Positions 1 through 11,049 of a DNA stretch of 64,000 bases are shown piece after piece (positions within the stretch are counted from its first letter, which is position 1; every line of letters starts with the position of its first letter). The notes below the pieces were generated by a model that had not been told where the DNA came from, ran no database searches, and saw only the letters and a program-made list of their open reading frames with translations. The position numbers and the translations under genes are program-made. Where the stretch lies: positions 50,770,433-50,834,432 of the forward strand of contig OV651814.1 of assembly GCA_927349885.1 (NCBI GenBank). Reading direction: 5' to 3'. This stretch comes from Psylliodes chrysocephalus. Lineage: Eukaryota > Arthropoda > Insecta > Coleoptera > Chrysomelidae.

Positions 1-1550
1 CTATTTTTTCGTTATTTGTATTTATATTTCACACCTCTATACTCTTAAATGTAATTTAATCTAACTAAATCTATTCACTAAAATAAAATATAAAAATAAT
101 GTAAAACCCTCTAATAAATCGAACTGCGTTGTAACAATATCTCGCAATGCACCGAGAAAAGCAAATACGATTCTGGTTCCCCTAATTTAGGTAACTCTGA
201 CTCACTCCGTGTTAGGATTTTTCGGTTCCTTTGTCTTAATTTCGCGCGTTAGAGTTTGGAATACGTATCCCTCGTATCTACAGGCAATTGTTAAAATTAT
301 GAATGAATGCGGGTTTTGTTTAGTCTCGGAAGTAATTTTGTAGTATTTAGTCTCCACCCTAAAGTTGTAATTTTTATACCTACTAAACTACCGTTGCCCC
401 GCAGGTCTTTCAGTTTGTAATGTAAATTTTCCTCTTAAAACTATATTTAGGTATATTTCAAAAAACTTTAACCACAAAATTGTACTTTTTTTTTTTTTCG
501 AATTTGGTCACCTACCTAATTTGCATTTAATATAGATAAAATTAAATAATTTATCAATTAAAATATGCCTTGACTTATTTAGAAATAAATACAACAGTAT
601 TGTCTGTGCTTTATTTAGCAATGCACAAGTTTATTTGTATTATTTTCACAAAATTATGTAAATACCCATAAGTCATGTATTTTTAAGGTATCTAACAACA
701 CCAGCGCCCCTGCGGTGAATTGTAAAAGGTCAATTAGCGTTCGTTTTTTGGGACCGTATTTTGAGTACCTATGCCGATTCGCTTCCTTATCTCTAGTTTT
801 TATAGTACAAACCTAATATTGCATTGTCAAGGTTAATTATAAGTGGTACGCTTATTATCGAAAATTTTTTGAAATATAACGAATATCAGTCTCGACGACG
901 AAAGATTGTGGCTGATATGAGTTGTATTTTCATAACCAAGAAATTATATTTAGAAAGAAAATATAATGATTATAATGACAACGATTAATTGACCGATACT
1001 GGTTAAAATTAAAATAAGTTTGTTTTGTAGTCAGAGCAAACCGATAATATTTAACTTGTGGTATTATTAACCAAATTGGGTTATCGAATAGGGGTTTACT
1101 ATTTTAAATAATTACGCATGATGTTGTAAATAATATTGCACAAAATGTGCAATAAAAAATAAAAGTCGACTTCTCCGAGGATATTCTTTAAAATTCAACA
1201 TAACGAATCTTCAACAATGCCTTCGATAATACCCGGACCACACATTACACAAGCCGACAAAAATATTTTTTTGGGTTTCTGTTCTAATGCTTGAATTCTG
1301 ATTCTAGGCATGAAAAAAACTCTTAAATTTCAATTTTTAGTTTTTAAAGTTTGCTTTTGTCTGATTTACGTCGATAAGTAAGTTTTAAAGATTTCAATTC
1401 ATTTTATGAGCAACATATGGTAGAACTAAAATTTTAAATTTATAAAAATATCAAACATATTAATGTTCTATATTTTATTAAATTTTTATGCATAAAACTT
1501 AACTTAAATTACACTAGTTGTTTTTGTTATTGATATCGAGGGAAAAATCG
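1..1550. other. AT-rich intergenic stretch, no gene seen
   Basis: No open frame of convincing length or composition lies here. On the minus strand near 372-390 there is a TATA-like word (GGTATAAAAA) in slightly GC-richer surroundings, and near 20-35 a word (GTGTGAAATATAAATA) that also occurs in the gypsy-like LTR at 16275-16721. This could be an old LTR remnant, but the match is too short to call. Confidence 0.4.
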
Positions 1551-1551
1551 A

Positions 1552-2484
1552 CACATCAAGTTTGCAGTGCCAAGACTTTAGAGGGAACCTAGTAATCATG
1601 TGCAGGACTGTTATTTTTATATCATTAATCCAAGTAAGCCCCGAGCTGGTGAAAATGCTGAAAAGATATTTTATCCTGATCTTCCTTGAACATGTTCTCC
1701 AATACCTCATGATGAAAATGTTCCCGTCCCATCTCGTTTAGTATTAGATAACTTCGGAATTCAATCGCAGCAAAGAATCCAATACGTCGCTTACTAACAC
1801 CGATGTTAGTGGACCAACATTTCATCAGCTCAAAAGAATTCAATAATTTAGTATGAGACTTAAACTTACCCAAGAATAAAGCAGAGATGTCAAGTTCACG
1901 ATTGAAGATGATGGGAAAATAACTGACCAAAGAGAGAGCCATAAAATATTTTAGTGTTTTATCACCAAAGAAGCCGGAATTTGTTACTGTAATAAAGTGA
2001 CTTATTTATTCAAGGAAATCGGAATACCAATCATACCTTCTGACTGGCGGCTTTTTATCGATAGCTCTTCTAGAAGCTTAAAAGCAGTTCTTCATAACGG
2101 AAATCAATTCACTAGTCTTCCCGTGGCACTTTCTGCAATGCTTAAGGAGAGTTACGATAGTGTGAAAATAATACTGGAAAATTTAAAATTTACAGAATAC
2201 AATTGGCCAGTGATAGGCGATTTTAAGATGTTGGTTTTCTGATGGGAATACGAGGTAAATACCCTTGTCACCTTTGCTTATGGAATAGCAGAACAGATTC
2301 ATTACATTACCATCGGCGTATATGGCCTGATCGAGTCGAATTTCAGATAGGAAAACATAATGTCGAGTCGGAACCAATTGTACAGCCTAAGAATATATTG
2401 ATGCCCCCGTTACATATAAAATGGGGCCTAATGAAGCAATTTTTAAAAGCTCTGGATCCAAATTCTGAAGCTTTTCAATATTAA
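1552..2484 (+). pseudogene. Broken repeat-associated insect protein (multi-copy uncharacterised family)
   Basis: Read on the plus strand with frame changes, the segment gives an ordered string of motifs that I recognise from a multi-copy uncharacterised family in insect and cnidarian genomes: REPSNHVQDCYF near 1580, a proline-rich PHDENVPVP near 1695, CYCNKV near 1965, DWRLFIDSSSRSLKAVLHNG near 2045-2105, then YPCHLCLWNSR near 2260 and MPPLHIKWGLMKQFLKALD near 2400-2460. It is dead: stops lie at 1579-1581 (probably a former Trp codon), 1687-1689 and 1952-1954, and the frame shifts near 2236-2242. The CHLC and CYF cysteines suggest zinc-binding pairs. I know no function for the family; its copy number and repeat-rich setting suggest transposon ancestry. 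The minus-strand open frames across 1504-1942 are shadows. Confidence 0.7.
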
Positions 2485-4000
2485 AAATAAAATTATAAAA
2501 AAAGTGTTTTTTTTTTTTAAATTTGAAAAATTGCTCTAGTTTCTACAAAAGCAAACTTTGATCAGAAAAATTATTTTTTCCTTTATTTGTAATATAGGAG
2601 AAACCAAAATTTCACATGCAGAAGTCAGAACCAAACATCGTGTCGACCGGTGTTATCTGGTAGAATAAAAATTTAATGAAAATTACCCTATTTTAGAAAC
2701 TTTAATTATAACTAGGGTACCAGTTCTGTGACATTGTTTTAAGAGTTACTACTGAAGTTATGAATGTTACATTTAGCCAAATGATGATATAAATTTAGTC
2801 ACGTGTAATATAGGTATTTTTAAAAACTCTGTAGTTATTAAATTTATTCCATACTTTATTTATGATTCATGGGAACTAAATCGTGAGACAAAAATACTTA
2901 ATCTGATTTTCTTTGAACATCTTTCTGAAGCGATTTAAAACTTAAAAAGTAATGCTATTTTATTTATTTATTCTTAAACAATTTATTATTATTTATTTAC
3001 ATAAAGTATTTTTATTGTCTGTCTAGTTGGATGTATTATATTAGATATAAACTGTTACTTGACTTCCTAGTTTATTGTTATGCACGAGATACCATCGAAA
3101 TCCATTCAATCTACATGAAAAATAATAAAGTATTGTCATTGTGCGAGAGAGGTACTTGTCATTCGAGATGATGGAGTGGCTTTGATGCATTATCTGTCTA
3201 GATATCTGCGGAAATAACGACGAATTTTATTTTGCGAATACCGACACGTGAATAACCTATTGATAATTAAGTAATAATATATTTTCTATAGGAACTCAAT
3301 ACTTATTAACTTCCAAATAATATCAAAGGGGTCCAAAGTAGATTACGAAGGAATAAAGACAAACCCTGTCAATAATTATTTAAACATGATTAAGTTTTCA
3401 TTAGGTTGCAAGCGCTTTCGACCTTATAGGGTCTCATTATTAATTATAATAATTACAATACAAATACAGGAAAATAAGAAAAGCTCAAAGACCGTGTCAC
3501 AGAAACGTCGAGCGATGGCTTCCCTCCTTAAAACAACTACTCCTTTGGATAATACCGCAACAGGCAAATAATCAATTATAATAGCTAATAAATAATGAGC
3601 AACAATGTGTAAATATGTTATTATTATTAGCCTTATTACTTATTTTATTACCAATAAAAATATACATTCTTATTATTATCGTTTGCAATGAGTTCTTTCG
3701 TTTCTATATTGGTGCGATCACAAAATGAACAAAAAACAACTTAAAAGTAATATCGCATCCTGTCAACATTGGTCATGTCTACGAAAAGGGAAGTGAAAAT
3801 GTTTATAGGCACTGTTTTCTATTAAAAGTGTAATAAAGTAAAATAACATTTCAAAAGAACAAATACTAAAAAATTAAAATTCTATGCATTTACGTACAAA
3901 TAATAAACAAGAGAGACAAAGCATTTATTGATGTAAAAGTACTTTTAGAACTGTTCCAAAACTGTGTCTAGTCTAGATACTGAATAAGCTCTTCTTAAAA
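2485..4000. other. AT-rich spacer, nothing recognised
   Basis: The stretch is A/T-rich with homopolymer runs (for example T-rich at 2505-2520) and no coding motif. The 61-codon plus-strand frame at 3386-3571 has no recognisable motif and ordinary AT-rich composition. A 15-bp word AAAGTTTGCTTTTGT at about 1357 recurs inverted near 2550, loosely flanking the broken gene at 1552-2484. Confidence 0.4.
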
Positions 4001-4007
4001 GTGCGTT

Positions 4008-4211
4008 CAACACCAGCCGGGATTTTTTTATTTAATTTAAATTATTTAAAATTAATTCTGATGCCTTGGTAGGATTCCCCACTCGACCATTTACTGTTGG
4101 GTTCTAATTAACAGTGCTGTTCCTAAAGTGGCGCTGGGAAACAGTAACAAAGCCTACACAGAACACGAGGCTAATAACCTTAGCAGTTGATGCCGATGAC
4201 ACAAAAAAAAA
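4008..4211 (+). repeat. SINE-like repeat, family 2, copy 1
   Basis: About 200 bp here is nearly identical, in inverse orientation, to 19632-19858. The shared body runs from GCCGGGATTTTTTT through GGTAGGATTCCCCACTCGAC and GTGGCGCTGGGAAACAGTAA to GATGACAC, and ends in an A-run at 4202-4211. The A-tail at one consistent end and the lack of inverted repeats within the unit suggest a SINE or another small retroposon. The other copy continues into a degenerate pol III B-box-like word, which this copy lacks, so this one is probably 5'-truncated. The open frames that end in this repeat on either strand are artefacts of it. Confidence 0.65.
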
Positions 4212-5404
4212 ACACCAGCAGAGATCCAACTTAAGTATAATTTTAACGCAGTAGAAACTTAAGACATAAAAATAAAGTCTATTTATACATGTCCGTAACG
4301 TTTTATTGGTTGAAAACTTATTTACAACATTTTTCTGGGGCTGCACGTGCGTATGTGCTCCTACGAACAAACATTTGCTCATAGTTTTGCATGTCATTTG
4401 CCGTCATTATTGTGATAATAGCAGCCTTAAGATCATTATTTTATAATGAAAAAATATAAAATACCTAACAGACAAGGTATGTATTTTTTCCCAAATGAGC
4501 AACGGGCGTCTTAAAAAAAATCAACCTTTAAATCATATAAAAACTGCCAGTTAAAACGCACACAACAATAAATAAACCTGCCATATTTTCAGAGATTAGA
4601 AACACTCCTGAATTTCCTGTCCCATAAATCATTTTTTAATTTTTCCAACACCGCAACATATTTTTTGTGAATATCTGATCGAGATTGAATCGGTGCACTG
4701 CAACAGATGCTGTCCCAGATGCAAACCCATGCATATCGTTCTCTCAACAAGCCATTCCGATCGACTCCCACGTTCATTGACGTTCAGATGGGGTAGGGAC
4801 TACTTTCTTTCAGGTTTTGAGACATAACACAGACTTACTTTCTGGCGTAAAACAAACAATTTTATAAATGGAATATGTGCACGTATTTGCATTAAATTTC
4901 ATTAAATATAGGTATAATGTATGAATTTTGGGAATAAGGATGAACTTACTTCTTTTTTTACACAACGACGAAAAACTAATAGACTAATCTATTCATTCAT
5001 AATTAGGCAATTTTTTATTGCAATCATTCTTACTGTGTTTATTTTTACGGAGACAGAGCTGTCGCATCGGCTGGCGCATTAGAAAGAAGGAGAAAGTGCT
5101 AATTTGAGTGGGGATGGTTTGTACGAGTAGGTTTATCTGAGGAGCGAGCATGCTTTTTTGAATGAATCAGTATTTACGTCACAACGCTTGCTATCACAAA
5201 TCAAAATTAATTGCATACTTTCCTGAAAAACATTAAACTGATAATTATTAAGAATTCAAATATATTTCCCTAATATAATTTTGAAAACCTTTTGCGCGCT
5301 TTAGAGCCTTACTCAATACTGAATTATAACCATAAACAATCCTGTAGCAATACTCTGTTTCAGTTCAGTCTTTCTCTTGGTTTATGCAATTCTTTAGGGC
5401 TTTC
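4212..5404. other. Intergenic, no supported gene
   Basis: No recognised element. The minus-strand 62-codon frame at 4589-4777 has slightly gene-like composition (paired Cys, Trp) but no motif I know and no clear splice sites, so it is not called. The rest is AT-rich. Confidence 0.35.
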
Positions 5405-5411
5405 CTATCGA
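5405..5411. repeat. Target-site duplication, left copy (CTATCGA)
   Basis: The heptamer CTATCGA directly abuts the left terminal inverted repeat at 5412 and recurs at 6898-6904 directly after the right one. This is the expected footprint of a cut-and-paste insertion with a 7-bp stagger. Confidence 0.75.
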
Positions 5412-5423
5412 GGGGTGGCACAA

Positions 5424-5582
5424 AATTGATCGAAAAACATTTGATCGAATTTGAAATTTGATCGAAAATACATTTTATCGAAAATACTTTTGATCGAAGA
5501 TATATTTTATCGAATAACATTTTATCGAAAAGACAATAGATCGAAAATTCATTAGATCGAAAGGACAATATATCGAAAATCA
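5424..5582. repeat. Left subterminal array of ATCGAA motifs
   Basis: About ten copies of a TTGATCGAAAATACA-like word at a spacing of about 16 bp. The core ATCGAA is invariant while the spacer drifts. The mirror-image array at 6773-6885 suggests the units are transposase-binding sites; that role is inferred. Confidence 0.75.
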
Positions 5583-5932
5583 ACATTAACAATAGTAAAA
5601 TATCAAAAAATCAAACAATACCATTCAACCGTCCGTCTAATCCCTACTACCAGGGAAACTAAACTAAGCGGCTATCAATCAATCAAATTAAGTACTAATG
5701 GCAAATTTTTCAATAATCTCAAATGATAGCTACCTCGTTTAACAAAGTTTATCCTTACAATACTGTTAATTTAAAAATAATTATTTTAGAGCTAAACGGT
5801 TATTTATCATCATTGGGATTAAATAAATGTGATTAATTCGCACAAAATATGTATTTCAATAAGGTCGAGTTGTCTCCCGATAGGACATTTTAGGTAAATT
5901 ATTTTAAGTTTTTTTTATATAAAAAATTAAAC

Positions 5933-6320
5933 TAATTTACCTAACCTGTGCGACCTGGAGCCGTCGCGGTTTACCTTGCAAAAAAATTATAGAAAAATAA
6001 GAAAAATTCAGACAAAAATTTTAACTAATTTACCTAACCTGTGCGACCTGGAGCCCTCGAGGGTTGCTTCGCAAAAAAATTATACAAAAAAGGGAAAAAT
6101 AAAAAATTTAACTAATTTACCTAACCTGCGCGATTTAAATTTAACTAATTGCTCTCGCGTATGTTAGTTAAATAAGTTTAGTTTTTTATTATGAAAACTT
6201 TAAATAATTTACCTAACCTGTGCGGCCTGGATCCTACGCGGTTATCCTTGCAAAAAAAATTATACAAAAAAGGGAAAAATAAAGAAAACCTAACTTATTT
6301 ACCTAAACTGTACGGCCTGG
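5933..6320 (+). repeat. Internal tandem repeat, unit about 90 bp
   Basis: Units start near 5933, 6024, 6113, 6205 and 6294, each with AATTTACCTAACCTGTGCG followed by CCTGGAGCC and an A-rich block. The units differ by a few substitutions and small deletions. They lie inside the element 5412-6897. Confidence 0.75.
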
Positions 6321-6322
6321 AG

Positions 6323-6422
6323 CAATTTAACTGATTGCTCTGACAGAGGTTAGGTAAGTTAGTTAGGTTTTTAAAAACTTAACTAACTTACCTAACCTGT
6401 GTCAGAGCAATCAGTTAAATTT
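6323..6422. repeat. Near-perfect long hairpin inside the element
   Basis: The left arm at 6323-6370 and right arm at 6376-6422 are almost exact reverse complements (AATTTAACTGATTGCTCTGA against TCAGAGCAATCAGTTAAATT at the outer ends) with only a few bases between them. The direct units before it continue in inverse orientation after it, so this is the turning point of an internal inverted duplication. Confidence 0.8.
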
Positions 6423-6772
6423 CTTCAGGCCGCATAGGTTAGGTAAATTAGTAAAGTTTTCTTTATTTTTATTTATTTTTAAAACACGTAACTAACTTAC
6501 CTAACCTGTATCAGAGCATTCAGTTAAATTGCTACAGTCTGGAAACGTCGCGGTATACCTCGCAAAAAAAATTGAAAAATAAAAAACCTAATTTACCTAA
6601 CGCTGGGCTATTCAAATTTAACTGATTGCTCTCGCACAAGTTAGGTACCTTACTTAAGTTTATTATATTTTTTTATTTTTTGTTTTTGCGAAGAAACCAG
6701 CGATGATTCTAGGTAAATTAGTTAAAAATTTTGATTTTATTTTTCTTATTTTTCTATAATTTTATGCTTTTT

Positions 6773-6885
6773 CTATCAAATCTATTTTCGATCATTATTC
6801 TTTTCGATAATTTTTCTGTTCGATCATTTTTCTTTTCGATCAATTGTTATTCGATTAAATGTTTTTTCGATGTTTTCGATCAATT
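6773..6885. repeat. Right subterminal array of ATCGAA motifs (inverted)
   Basis: On the plus strand the word appears as TTCGAT about every 16 bp, seven or eight times, running up to the right terminal repeat. It mirrors the array at 5424-5582. Confidence 0.75.
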
Positions 6886-6904
6886 TTGTGCCACCCCCTA
6901 TCGA

Positions 6905-7810
6905 GTGCTAAGATTTTCAATTCTCCATGTTATTTCCTTTTTCTGATCACATTAAATATATTTGTTCCATCAATATTTTTTTTATCCATCCTTTTTTTTC
7001 TTCTATATTTTTGTAATTAATATTCATAATTTAATTAAAACTTTTGTTTCCTAGAAATTTTAGTTCAATCTTTATCATCTTCTAATGAATTTTATAATTT
7101 ACCACTTAGCTTAATAATATCATTGGAATTTCCCTAACTTTAACTTATTTTCTTACTTAATTGTAAAGTTTCTATAATGAATAACCCTGAACTTCTCTTA
7201 ACATTCTCATTCGCATACTCACTCATTCTTATTCGACCAATTAAAAATTACAAAATTTTGACAGCAAATGACAACAAGTGACATTTACACCAATATACTA
7301 AAACAGAAAGATATTTATGTTCTGCGATACCTACTATGATTTATATAAAAACTTTGCATTTATTCTATATGAAGTTGGAGTTTTTAATAATAACATAATT
7401 TTTACATTTTCATGTACCTATATAAATTTTAAAATGGTCTACTTCTAATACCCTTTAAATACATGGTTTGACATTTTATAGGAGAAGCTTTTTTTAGTTT
7501 AATAGTGCAATTCATGATTGCCATAAGGGTTATTAGAGTAGTCAAATTTCTCATGTAAATATTGTCCGAAGCCAATACGGTGTATTTTAACTAATGTCAG
7601 AGCAAATGTACAACCGAATGGAGCGAAAAAGTGAAATTTAGATGTTTTGCAGATAGGTGGTATTAGAATTAGACCATCGGTATATATTTTCTTCATAATA
7701 AAACTAGAAATTCTAATCTCTTAGCAATTCCAAAACATCTATTATCCAAGTGTGAAAACTCTCCCAAATGTATGGATATGGACTTAAAACTCTACAACCA
7801 CCTCTGAGTG
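6905..7810. other. Intergenic, nothing recognised
   Basis: AT-rich sequence. The minus-strand 65-codon frame at 7499-7696 has no family motif and no splice context that I trust. Confidence 0.35.
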
Positions 7811-8056
7811 CGATATGGACCATCCACTCGAGTTGCACAGTATATTTTTGTTACGACACACTAACAAAAATCTACAAAGTTAAAAAAATATTTTAGGTAA
7901 TTAAAACAAAATAACTTATAATAATTTTTGAATTTATAAAATAAAATAAACATGAAAAAAAAAGATATTTAATTTAATTAGTCCCCAGTACAAATTCGAA
8001 CCCGGGCTTTTCGCGTGGAAGGCAGACGCTCTGTTTTCGCCTCTACCGCAACTTTT
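7811..8056 (-). repeat. tRNA-derived SINE, family 1, copy A
   Basis: Read on the minus strand, the head (about 8056 to 7983) resembles a tRNA: an A-box-like GCGGTAGAGGCG, CTGCCTTCCACGCG where tRNA-Gly(TCC) has its anticodon arm, and a B box CCCGGGTTCGAAT. It is followed by an A/T-rich linker and a conserved 3' block with TTTGTAGATTTTTGTTAG, GTCGTAACAAAAATATACTG and CTCGAGTGGA. The same 3' block follows the tRNA-like head at 23930-24180, so this is a SINE family and not a lone tRNA pseudogene. The T-loop and acceptor stem are degenerate; it is not a working tRNA. Confidence 0.75.
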
Positions 8057-9104
8057 AAGATTTTAGTTTTAAAACTCATTCTTAAATTAGTTTCATAGTT
8101 TGATAAAAATAAATAAAAATAAAAATGCTATTATTTATCGATTCTACACAAAAATAACTCATTTTAATATATATTTAATCTCAATAACTAAAAAATATAC
8201 TGACAATTAGTTTGTTAGAATTGTCACTTATTTAAAATTTTACAAATAATAGTAGTTGGGTGTCCAAAATATGAACTACGATTGGTGGGTTTAATTTTTT
8301 TGCAGTTTTCTCATTACCTAGAATGGATATGAAATATATTCGTTCAGTTGAACGCAATATTATACTTTTTCGTTTTGTAGTTAGGTAGTGCGTAGATAAG
8401 CTAAAATCCATGTGGGCGTAGAAAAATATTATTTTCGCGTCCAAATCCATTTTAAAAGGAAAGTGAACAACGCAAATATACAAAAATGGATCTAAAAAAC
8501 CACCAACTACATAAATCAGGTTATAGTTATATTTTGATTTTGTTTAAATTCTGACACACACTGCATATGCTTGTGAATTGAATTTTCTCGTTATTTTGGT
8601 GAATTCGATTTCAGGAATACGAAATTTTACGAGAGTAGAAAGTGAAAATGCTCTCCCGATATTTTTATCTCCCCATTTTCAAGCATAGGCACACATGTAT
8701 TTTTTCTCTCAGTATCAAGATAATTTGATTCATCCACAACATTAAGATTTGATAAGATCGTCTTATAATCTAATGTTAGAAACTCCCCGAAACTTTAAAA
8801 TACTGCTTAATGCTACAATCGGAAGCGTTATACTTTCGTTGTATAATTTTCTTACTACACCCCATCCGAAAAATGTTGAAAAAACGCTCATGACTTCCAT
8901 CGGATCACATGTTCTGTTAACACCTATAAACGGTATCCTTGACTCCAACTAACTATTCGTAAGCCGTTGTAGTCGTCGAAGAAACCCCAAAATCACGTTT
9001 CGAGAAGCCACATCTGGTTCAAATACTTGACACTACGTTTAGGGAAAACAACCATTGCACTAGCACTCTCATTTTGAATCTGCACAAGTGAAAAGTCAAA
9101 GCGA
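8057..9104. other. Intergenic, nothing firmly recognised
   Basis: AT-rich up to about 8700. Minus-strand open frame at 8763-8948 (61 codons) lies just downstream, in minus-strand terms, of the broken frame at 9197-9758 and could belong to the same decayed unit, but it has no motif I can name. The plus-strand frame 8749-8952 is its antisense shadow. Confidence 0.3.
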
Positions 9105-9289
9105 TGCATGTCACTTTCAGGCTATTCGAAATTTCGAAACAATTTGGAAATATTTATTTTTTTAACACATGGCTAGAAAAAACCGGATTAGTATTTTTAT
9201 TTCACAATTTTATCATTACCGCCTTCAATATACGTCTCTTTACGATTCCTACACAACTTCATGTGAATTTTCCATTGGCCATAACAGTG
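9105..9289. repeat. Direct repeat, copy 1 (partner 10528-10719)
   Basis: About 185 bp starting CATGTCACTTTCAGGCTATT recurs at 10528-10719 with roughly 10 percent differences, including one 3-bp insertion. On the minus strand it encodes the last residues and the stop codon of the frame at 9197-9758. It could be a partial gene duplication or one piece of a dispersed repeat. Confidence 0.8.
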
Positions 9290-9758
9290 TTGTGATTCAT
9301 TTTTTAAATGTTCATGGTCTCCATGCGTTTTCTTTGACAGCTCTACCATGTCAGACCTGGTTTCTTGCAGTGCGGATTTGACATTAAAAAAAAATTCACG
9401 GCAAGATCCGGTGATGTTCTAAAACAGGGATCCAAATACTAGGCCAAAAACATCTTGGCAGACAGTGGAATGTAGGCTGCAGCGTTGGCCTGACCATGAC
9501 TTTCTTTTGTTATAATCTTTTAGGATTAACACACCAATATTTTCAATGTTTGTCTGGTTTTGAAGTGCAAGATCCATCGTTGATCACTCAAAAAGTGCAT
9601 GATGAACATTCGTCTTCATATATCCTTCTTTGAATAAACAATTATGTAGCGGATTTTCAGAAGTAATTTCACATAGACGCATTGTTTTCCTTAAATACAT
9701 GAACATATTTTCGACGAATAGATACAAGGTCCACTTCGAATGAAAGCAATGGTTAAAT
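9197..9758 (-). pseudogene. Unrecognised broken reading frame, C-terminal part duplicated
   Basis: On the minus strand one frame stays open from 9758 to a TAA at 9199-9197 (about 186 codons) except for a TGA at 9586-9584 and a TAG at 9421-9419. So few stops in AT-rich DNA suggest recent coding ancestry. Readable pieces include ENMFMYLRKTMRLCEITSEN near the start, LILKDYNKRKSWSGQRC in the middle and ETRSDMVELSKKTHGDHEHL then HCYGQWKIHMKLCRNRKETY near the end. The last 30 codons and the stop recur at 10528-10719 with an in-frame 3-bp insertion. I do not recognise the family; a transposon protein or a host gene fragment are both possible. The plus-strand frames at 9104-9381 are shadows. Confidence 0.4.
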
Positions 9759-10527
9759 TAAACGATGATAGCAACAGAGAGAGATATCACGTGACGCAGA
9801 ACGAACTTTCTGGTTATTTGCTAGCCATACGTAAGTACACTTATATATAATATATTAACAGATTTGAATCCATGCTGAAATATATTTGGAAAAAGTTGGT
9901 GTTTGTTCTCCAAGCCACTCATTTAATGTGATCACTTTGTTGAATGAAAAATTTGACTTTAAAGTACTTGGGAATACCTATTAAATAAATAATTGACTTT
10001 TTGGTTCCGATTGCAATGTATCCATGACCATAATCCATCATTTTTCACAATAATCTAAATGAAGAAAAAATAGAATGGTAAGATATGATAAAAAATAATT
10101 AAAAATATTAGCCAGAGCAACTTCAATAATTATTGGAGAACGCACTAGACTAAAAAGAGTGGAGGAATACAATATGAATATGTTTCTCTTTGATCTCACT
10201 TCTTTTATACTACATTGCAATATTAAATGATCTTTTCCTTTATATCAAGAATAACAGTGTCTCACCACATTTCACAGCCATAGTAGCAATCTGGTGTGTT
10301 ATTCTCATCTTCCCTGATAACCTAAATATATTCTCTCTCATTTTCTTACCTATTGAAACCCCTAAACTGTTCACTGGCACTACGTTCATTTCTAATTTTG
10401 ACCTATTTTTTCACCACGTTATCATCTTTAGCATTCTCATCTAAGCAATGTGCATTTTTCGCTGCCAATATTTCAACTATGAAGGCTGGTTTAGTAACTT
10501 CCAGTAATTTCCGTTTATTTTAACTGA
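9759..10527. other. Spacer between the two direct repeats
   Basis: AT-rich. On the minus strand between about 10410 and 10200 there is a short stretch giving KMRENIFRLSGKMRITHQIA, which looks protein-like, but no longer frame supports it and I cannot place the family. Confidence 0.3.
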
Positions 10528-10719
10528 TACATGTCACTTTCAGGCTATTCGAGATTTCGAAACAATTTGGAAATATTTATTTTTTTACCATGTGGCTAGA
10601 AAAAACCGTATTAGTACTTTTATTTCACAATTTTATCATTACCGCCTTCAATATAGTACGTCTCTTCACGATCCCTACATAGCTTCATGTGATTTTTCCA
10701 TTGGCCATAGCAGTGCTTT
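10528..10719. repeat. Direct repeat, copy 2 (partner 9105-9289)
   Basis: This copy has the same orientation as 9105-9289. The minus-strand reading keeps the HCYGQWK...GGNDKIVK-stop frame, with I to N, N to D and K to E changes and one extra Tyr codon. Nothing recognisable follows up to about 11030. Confidence 0.8.
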
Positions 10720-11049
10720 ATAATTATAATATTGTACACCACTGACTTGTTTCTTTTAAGGCATATGGCCTTTGACCCACCCTGTCCTTACTCTATTTTT
10801 TGTAGTTTTATTCAATATTAATTTTATTAAATAGATCCCGCAAACATTAGGATAGGGACTTTTTGACGAGGTGTATTTTACTCATATATTATGATTAGAA
10901 AAGATCAATGGATAATTTAATTCTAAGCTAATTAACTACGGTTTTGAAACTTTTAGAACTAAGGTCCTACTCAATAGTTTTTCTTAGGAACTAATAAATT
11001 AATTATACTTAAATATTTAACGTACCTATAAATCTTTCACTATTGAATT

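Larger units (their letters stand above)
5412..6897. mobile_element. Non-autonomous DNA transposon with ATCGAA arrays, 1486 bp
   Basis: Both ends begin GGGGTGGCACAAAATTGATC reading inward, and the element is bracketed by CTATCGA at 5405-5411 and 6898-6904. Both termini continue into inverted arrays of an ATCGAA-containing word repeated about every 16 bp (5424-5582 and 6773-6885). The interior holds direct units of about 90 bp and a long hairpin. No transposase frame is present, so it would depend on another element. A 7-bp duplication fits few superfamilies (P-like or Dada-like are candidates); I cannot decide which. The ends and duplication are read directly; the superfamily is open. Confidence 0.8.

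Noticed and set aside
1..480. Complete LTR at the window start
   Set aside because: One TATA-like word and one 15-bp match to the gypsy-like LTR are not enough, and the partner sequence would lie outside the window.
3386..3571. 61-codon plus-strand frame
   Set aside because: No motif, no splice context and background composition.
4589..4777. Cys- and Trp-containing minus-strand frame as an exon
   Set aside because: Splice sites do not bracket the frame and I recognise no family; kept only as a remark.
5412..6897. CRISPR-like array from the regular 16-bp ATCGAA spacing
   Set aside because: Units are too short, spacers are degenerate, the arrays mirror each other at transposon ends, and the context is eukaryotic.
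7983..8054. Functional tRNA-Gly gene
   Set aside because: B box and anticodon arm resemble tRNA-Gly(TCC), but the T-stem and acceptor stem are broken and it heads a SINE copy.
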